Shown here: positions 63,006 to 64,000 of the stretch, in pieces
Layout: each line of letters opens with the position of its first letter
Numbering within the stretch: the stretch's first letter is position 1
From: Pseudomonas quebecensis
GTDB lineage: Bacteria > Pseudomonadota > Gammaproteobacteria > Pseudomonadales > Pseudomonadaceae
DNA: 64,000 bases
Reading direction: 5' to 3'
NCBI RefSeq assembly: GCF_026410085.1
Contig: NZ_CP112866.1
Coordinates: 2,604,001 to 2,668,000 of the forward strand
Position numbers and translations under genes: made by a program
The notes under the pieces: generated by a model
Databases searched by the model: none
Seen by the model: only the letters and a program-made list of their open reading frames with translations
What the model was told of the DNA's origin: nothing

Positions 63006-63398
63006 TCACTTCCTCAGCTGGGCCGTCCACGTTGCATCAGCCGGATCGGCGGACACGTTCATCACCCGCAGGTCGTTGATGATGTCGCCAATGGCTGGGG
63101 TAGCCGGTACCGTCGTTGGCACACCGGCCTCCGACACGAACAGTTCGTTTTGCAGCACCAGCAGCTTCTTGTCGGTAGTCTGGATGAGGGAACCGTCGAT
63201 TTCCTTGGACAGGTAGCTGCCCAGAACACCGCGCCCCCTGTAAGTGACGGTGCTATCTGGCGTTTCGCCGCCCAGGTCAGGGTCATACTCGCCCGCGATC
63301 TTGCGCACGCCCGTCACGGGTTTAACCGCGTCGGCCAATCCATCAGGATCGTCGAACGACTCGGCCAATTCGGCCTGGATCTCTTCACGCATGCCCAT
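63006..63398 (-). CDS. phage head-tail joining protein (unassigned family)
   Basis: 130 residues (MGMREEIQAELAESFDDPDGLADAVKPVTG, then beta-rich YRGRGVLGSYLSKEIDGSLIQTTDKKLLVLQNELF). The layout fits a stopper-type connector in the slot between adaptor and gp10 proteins. AAGGA nine bases before the ATG at 63398, two bases past the previous stop. Confidence 0.65.
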   Translation of the reverse strand: MGMREEIQAELAESFDDPDGLADAVKPVTGVRKIAGEYDPDLGGETPDSTVTYRGRGVLGSYLSKEIDGSLIQTTDKKLLVLQNELFVSEAGVPTTVPATPAIGDIINDLRVMNVSADPADATWTAQLRK

Positions 63399-63400
63399 GA

Positions 63401-63778
63401 TCAGATCCTTTTCAGCATCATCACGCTGGAGCGCTTGATCCACGGTTCCAGCAGCACCATGGCGAAGTTGACGCCGGCTGACTGATCGGTGGAGCCTGCC
63501 ACGTAGGTCTTGCTCACAGACGTGCCGGACTGCGCGGATACGGTCTTGCTCTGCACTTCCTTTTGCGTGGCCGTGAACAGCTTGCCCGCCGCTGCCTCTT
63601 TGGCAACCTGGGCGCCGGCTGTTTTGATCTCGGCCGGAACCGGATCAGGAACAGCCCGCTTAATCTTGGCTGTGAGCCAGGCGTTTGCCATAGTCACAGC
63701 AAGGACCGGATCACCGGTGCCGGACCAGTCAGGACCGAGCTGGGCGTCAACATCGGCAACGGTGATGAAGTCGGTCAT
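63401..63778 (-). CDS. head-tail connector/adaptor-like protein
   Basis: 125 residues starting MTDFITVADVDAQLGPDWSGTGD, with a helical bundle (VAVTMANAWLTAKIKRAV). Resembles the gp6-like adaptor family (sometimes annotated DnaT-like). AAGGA before the ATG at 63778. Precedes the stopper in phage order. Confidence 0.7.
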   Translation of the reverse strand: MTDFITVADVDAQLGPDWSGTGDPVLAVTMANAWLTAKIKRAVPDPVPAEIKTAGAQVAKEAAAGKLFTATQKEVQSKTVSAQSGTSVSKTYVAGSTDQSAGVNFAMVLLEPWIKRSSVMMLKRI

Positions 63779-63788
63779 GTGCTTGTCC

Positions 63789-64000
63789 TTATTCCGCTGG
63801 CACCAGGGCCTGCAGGTCTTCTTTCTTGGCGGACGGGTCGAAGGCAATGCCCTTCTCGGTCAGCCATTCTTTCAGCTCGGGGACCTTCATTTTCAGAGGA
63901 TCGGTTTCTTTGATCTCTGAATCTTTGCCGTCGGACACCTTGATGCCGGCCGCTTGGTAGGCGTCGAAGATGTCCGGGGCATCGCCATCAACCACCACCT
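63789..64000 (-). CDS. partial phage protein with HeH/LEM-like C-terminus
   Basis: At least 69 residues reading in from the right edge; the 5' end lies beyond the window. The C-terminus (MKVPELKEWLTEKGIAFDPSAKKEDLQALV) looks like a HeH/LEM helix-extended-loop-helix. Possibly a head or scaffold-associated protein; identity not certain. Confidence 0.6.
   Translation of the reverse strand, partial: VVVDGDAPDIFDAYQAAGIKVSDGKDSEIKETDPLKMKVPELKEWLTEKGIAFDPSAKKEDLQALVPAE

Larger units (their letters stand above)
43173..64000. mobile_element. lambda-like siphophage prophage, left part
   Basis: From the tRNA-Leu fragment to the right window edge the genes are phage-type: accessory genes at the end, lysis cassette, then a lambda-ordered tail module read leftward, and the beginning of the connector/head genes. 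No integrase or repressor is in the window. Both, and the intact tRNA-Leu, are expected past 64000. Confidence 0.9.

Overview
The window looks like chromosome from a Pseudomonas of the fluorescens group. This is judged from the high GC, the pseudomonad-style gene families (phosphoglucomutase, MocR, OpuC-type ABC transporter, Che2-like chemotaxis operon), a LexA box of the CTGTAT-N4-ATACAG type, a FliA-type promoter and a REP-like hairpin between convergent genes. No strain call is possible from sequence alone. About two thirds (1-43172) is host chromosome. The rest (43173-64000) is the left part of a lambda-like siphophage prophage that runs off the right edge.

Host part. 1-7170 holds a pirin, pgm, a MocR regulator translationally coupled to an unknown 474-residue protein, and a zinc-less quinone oxidoreductase. 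7438-12228 holds a LysR regulator, small unknown proteins (one with a probable frameshift at an A-run), a DUF1349 protein and a chemoreceptor. 12499-18950 is a seven-gene leftward operon: membrane desaturase/hydroxylase, OpuC/Osm-type ABC transporter (ATPase, two permeases, binding protein), NtaA/DszA-type flavin monooxygenase, and a PhnD-fold protein without a signal peptide. Together they suggest uptake and oxidation of an unidentified small substrate. 19438-22790 holds DedA, an SDR dehydrogenase, an EamA exporter and a LysR regulator. 23042-31673 is a complete nine-gene chemosensory operon (transducer, CheY, STAS protein, CheA, second transducer, CheW, CheR, CheD, CheB) behind a FliA-type promoter. 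31690-42941 is mixed accessory DNA: an AraC remnant, a threonine-rich leader with terminator ahead of a cysteine hydrolase, a GlxA-type regulator coupled to an amino-acid permease, a DUF421 membrane protein, a MarR-like remnant, a GAF-GAF-PAS hybrid histidine kinase, and a TetR/FAD-oxidoreductase pair with a shared operator.

Prophage. The left end is marked by a displaced 3' fragment of tRNA-Leu(UAA) followed by the host terminator. The intact tRNA and the integrase should lie at the other end, outside the window. Just inside are accessory genes: a gene of unknown function behind a perfect LexA box, an SRAP (HMCES/YedK) protein and a Dam-type methylase. Then, transcribed leftward from the right edge, come head-tail connector-like proteins, tail terminator, major tail protein, G and GT chaperones (canonical -1 slippery heptamer), tape measure, M, L, K, I and J homologues, small tail proteins, tail fibre, putative endolysin and nested Rz/Rz1 spanins. 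Three probable morons interrupt the tail module: a secreted protein made of 21-residue Cys-rich repeats, a small lipoprotein, and a reverse-strand NTF2/DUF4440-like protein.

The most unusual items are the Cys-repeat moron, the repeated hairpin/T-tract/ribosome-site cassette ahead of late genes, the desaturase-transporter-monooxygenase operon, the two leader-peptide-like elements and the LexA-controlled unknown gene.
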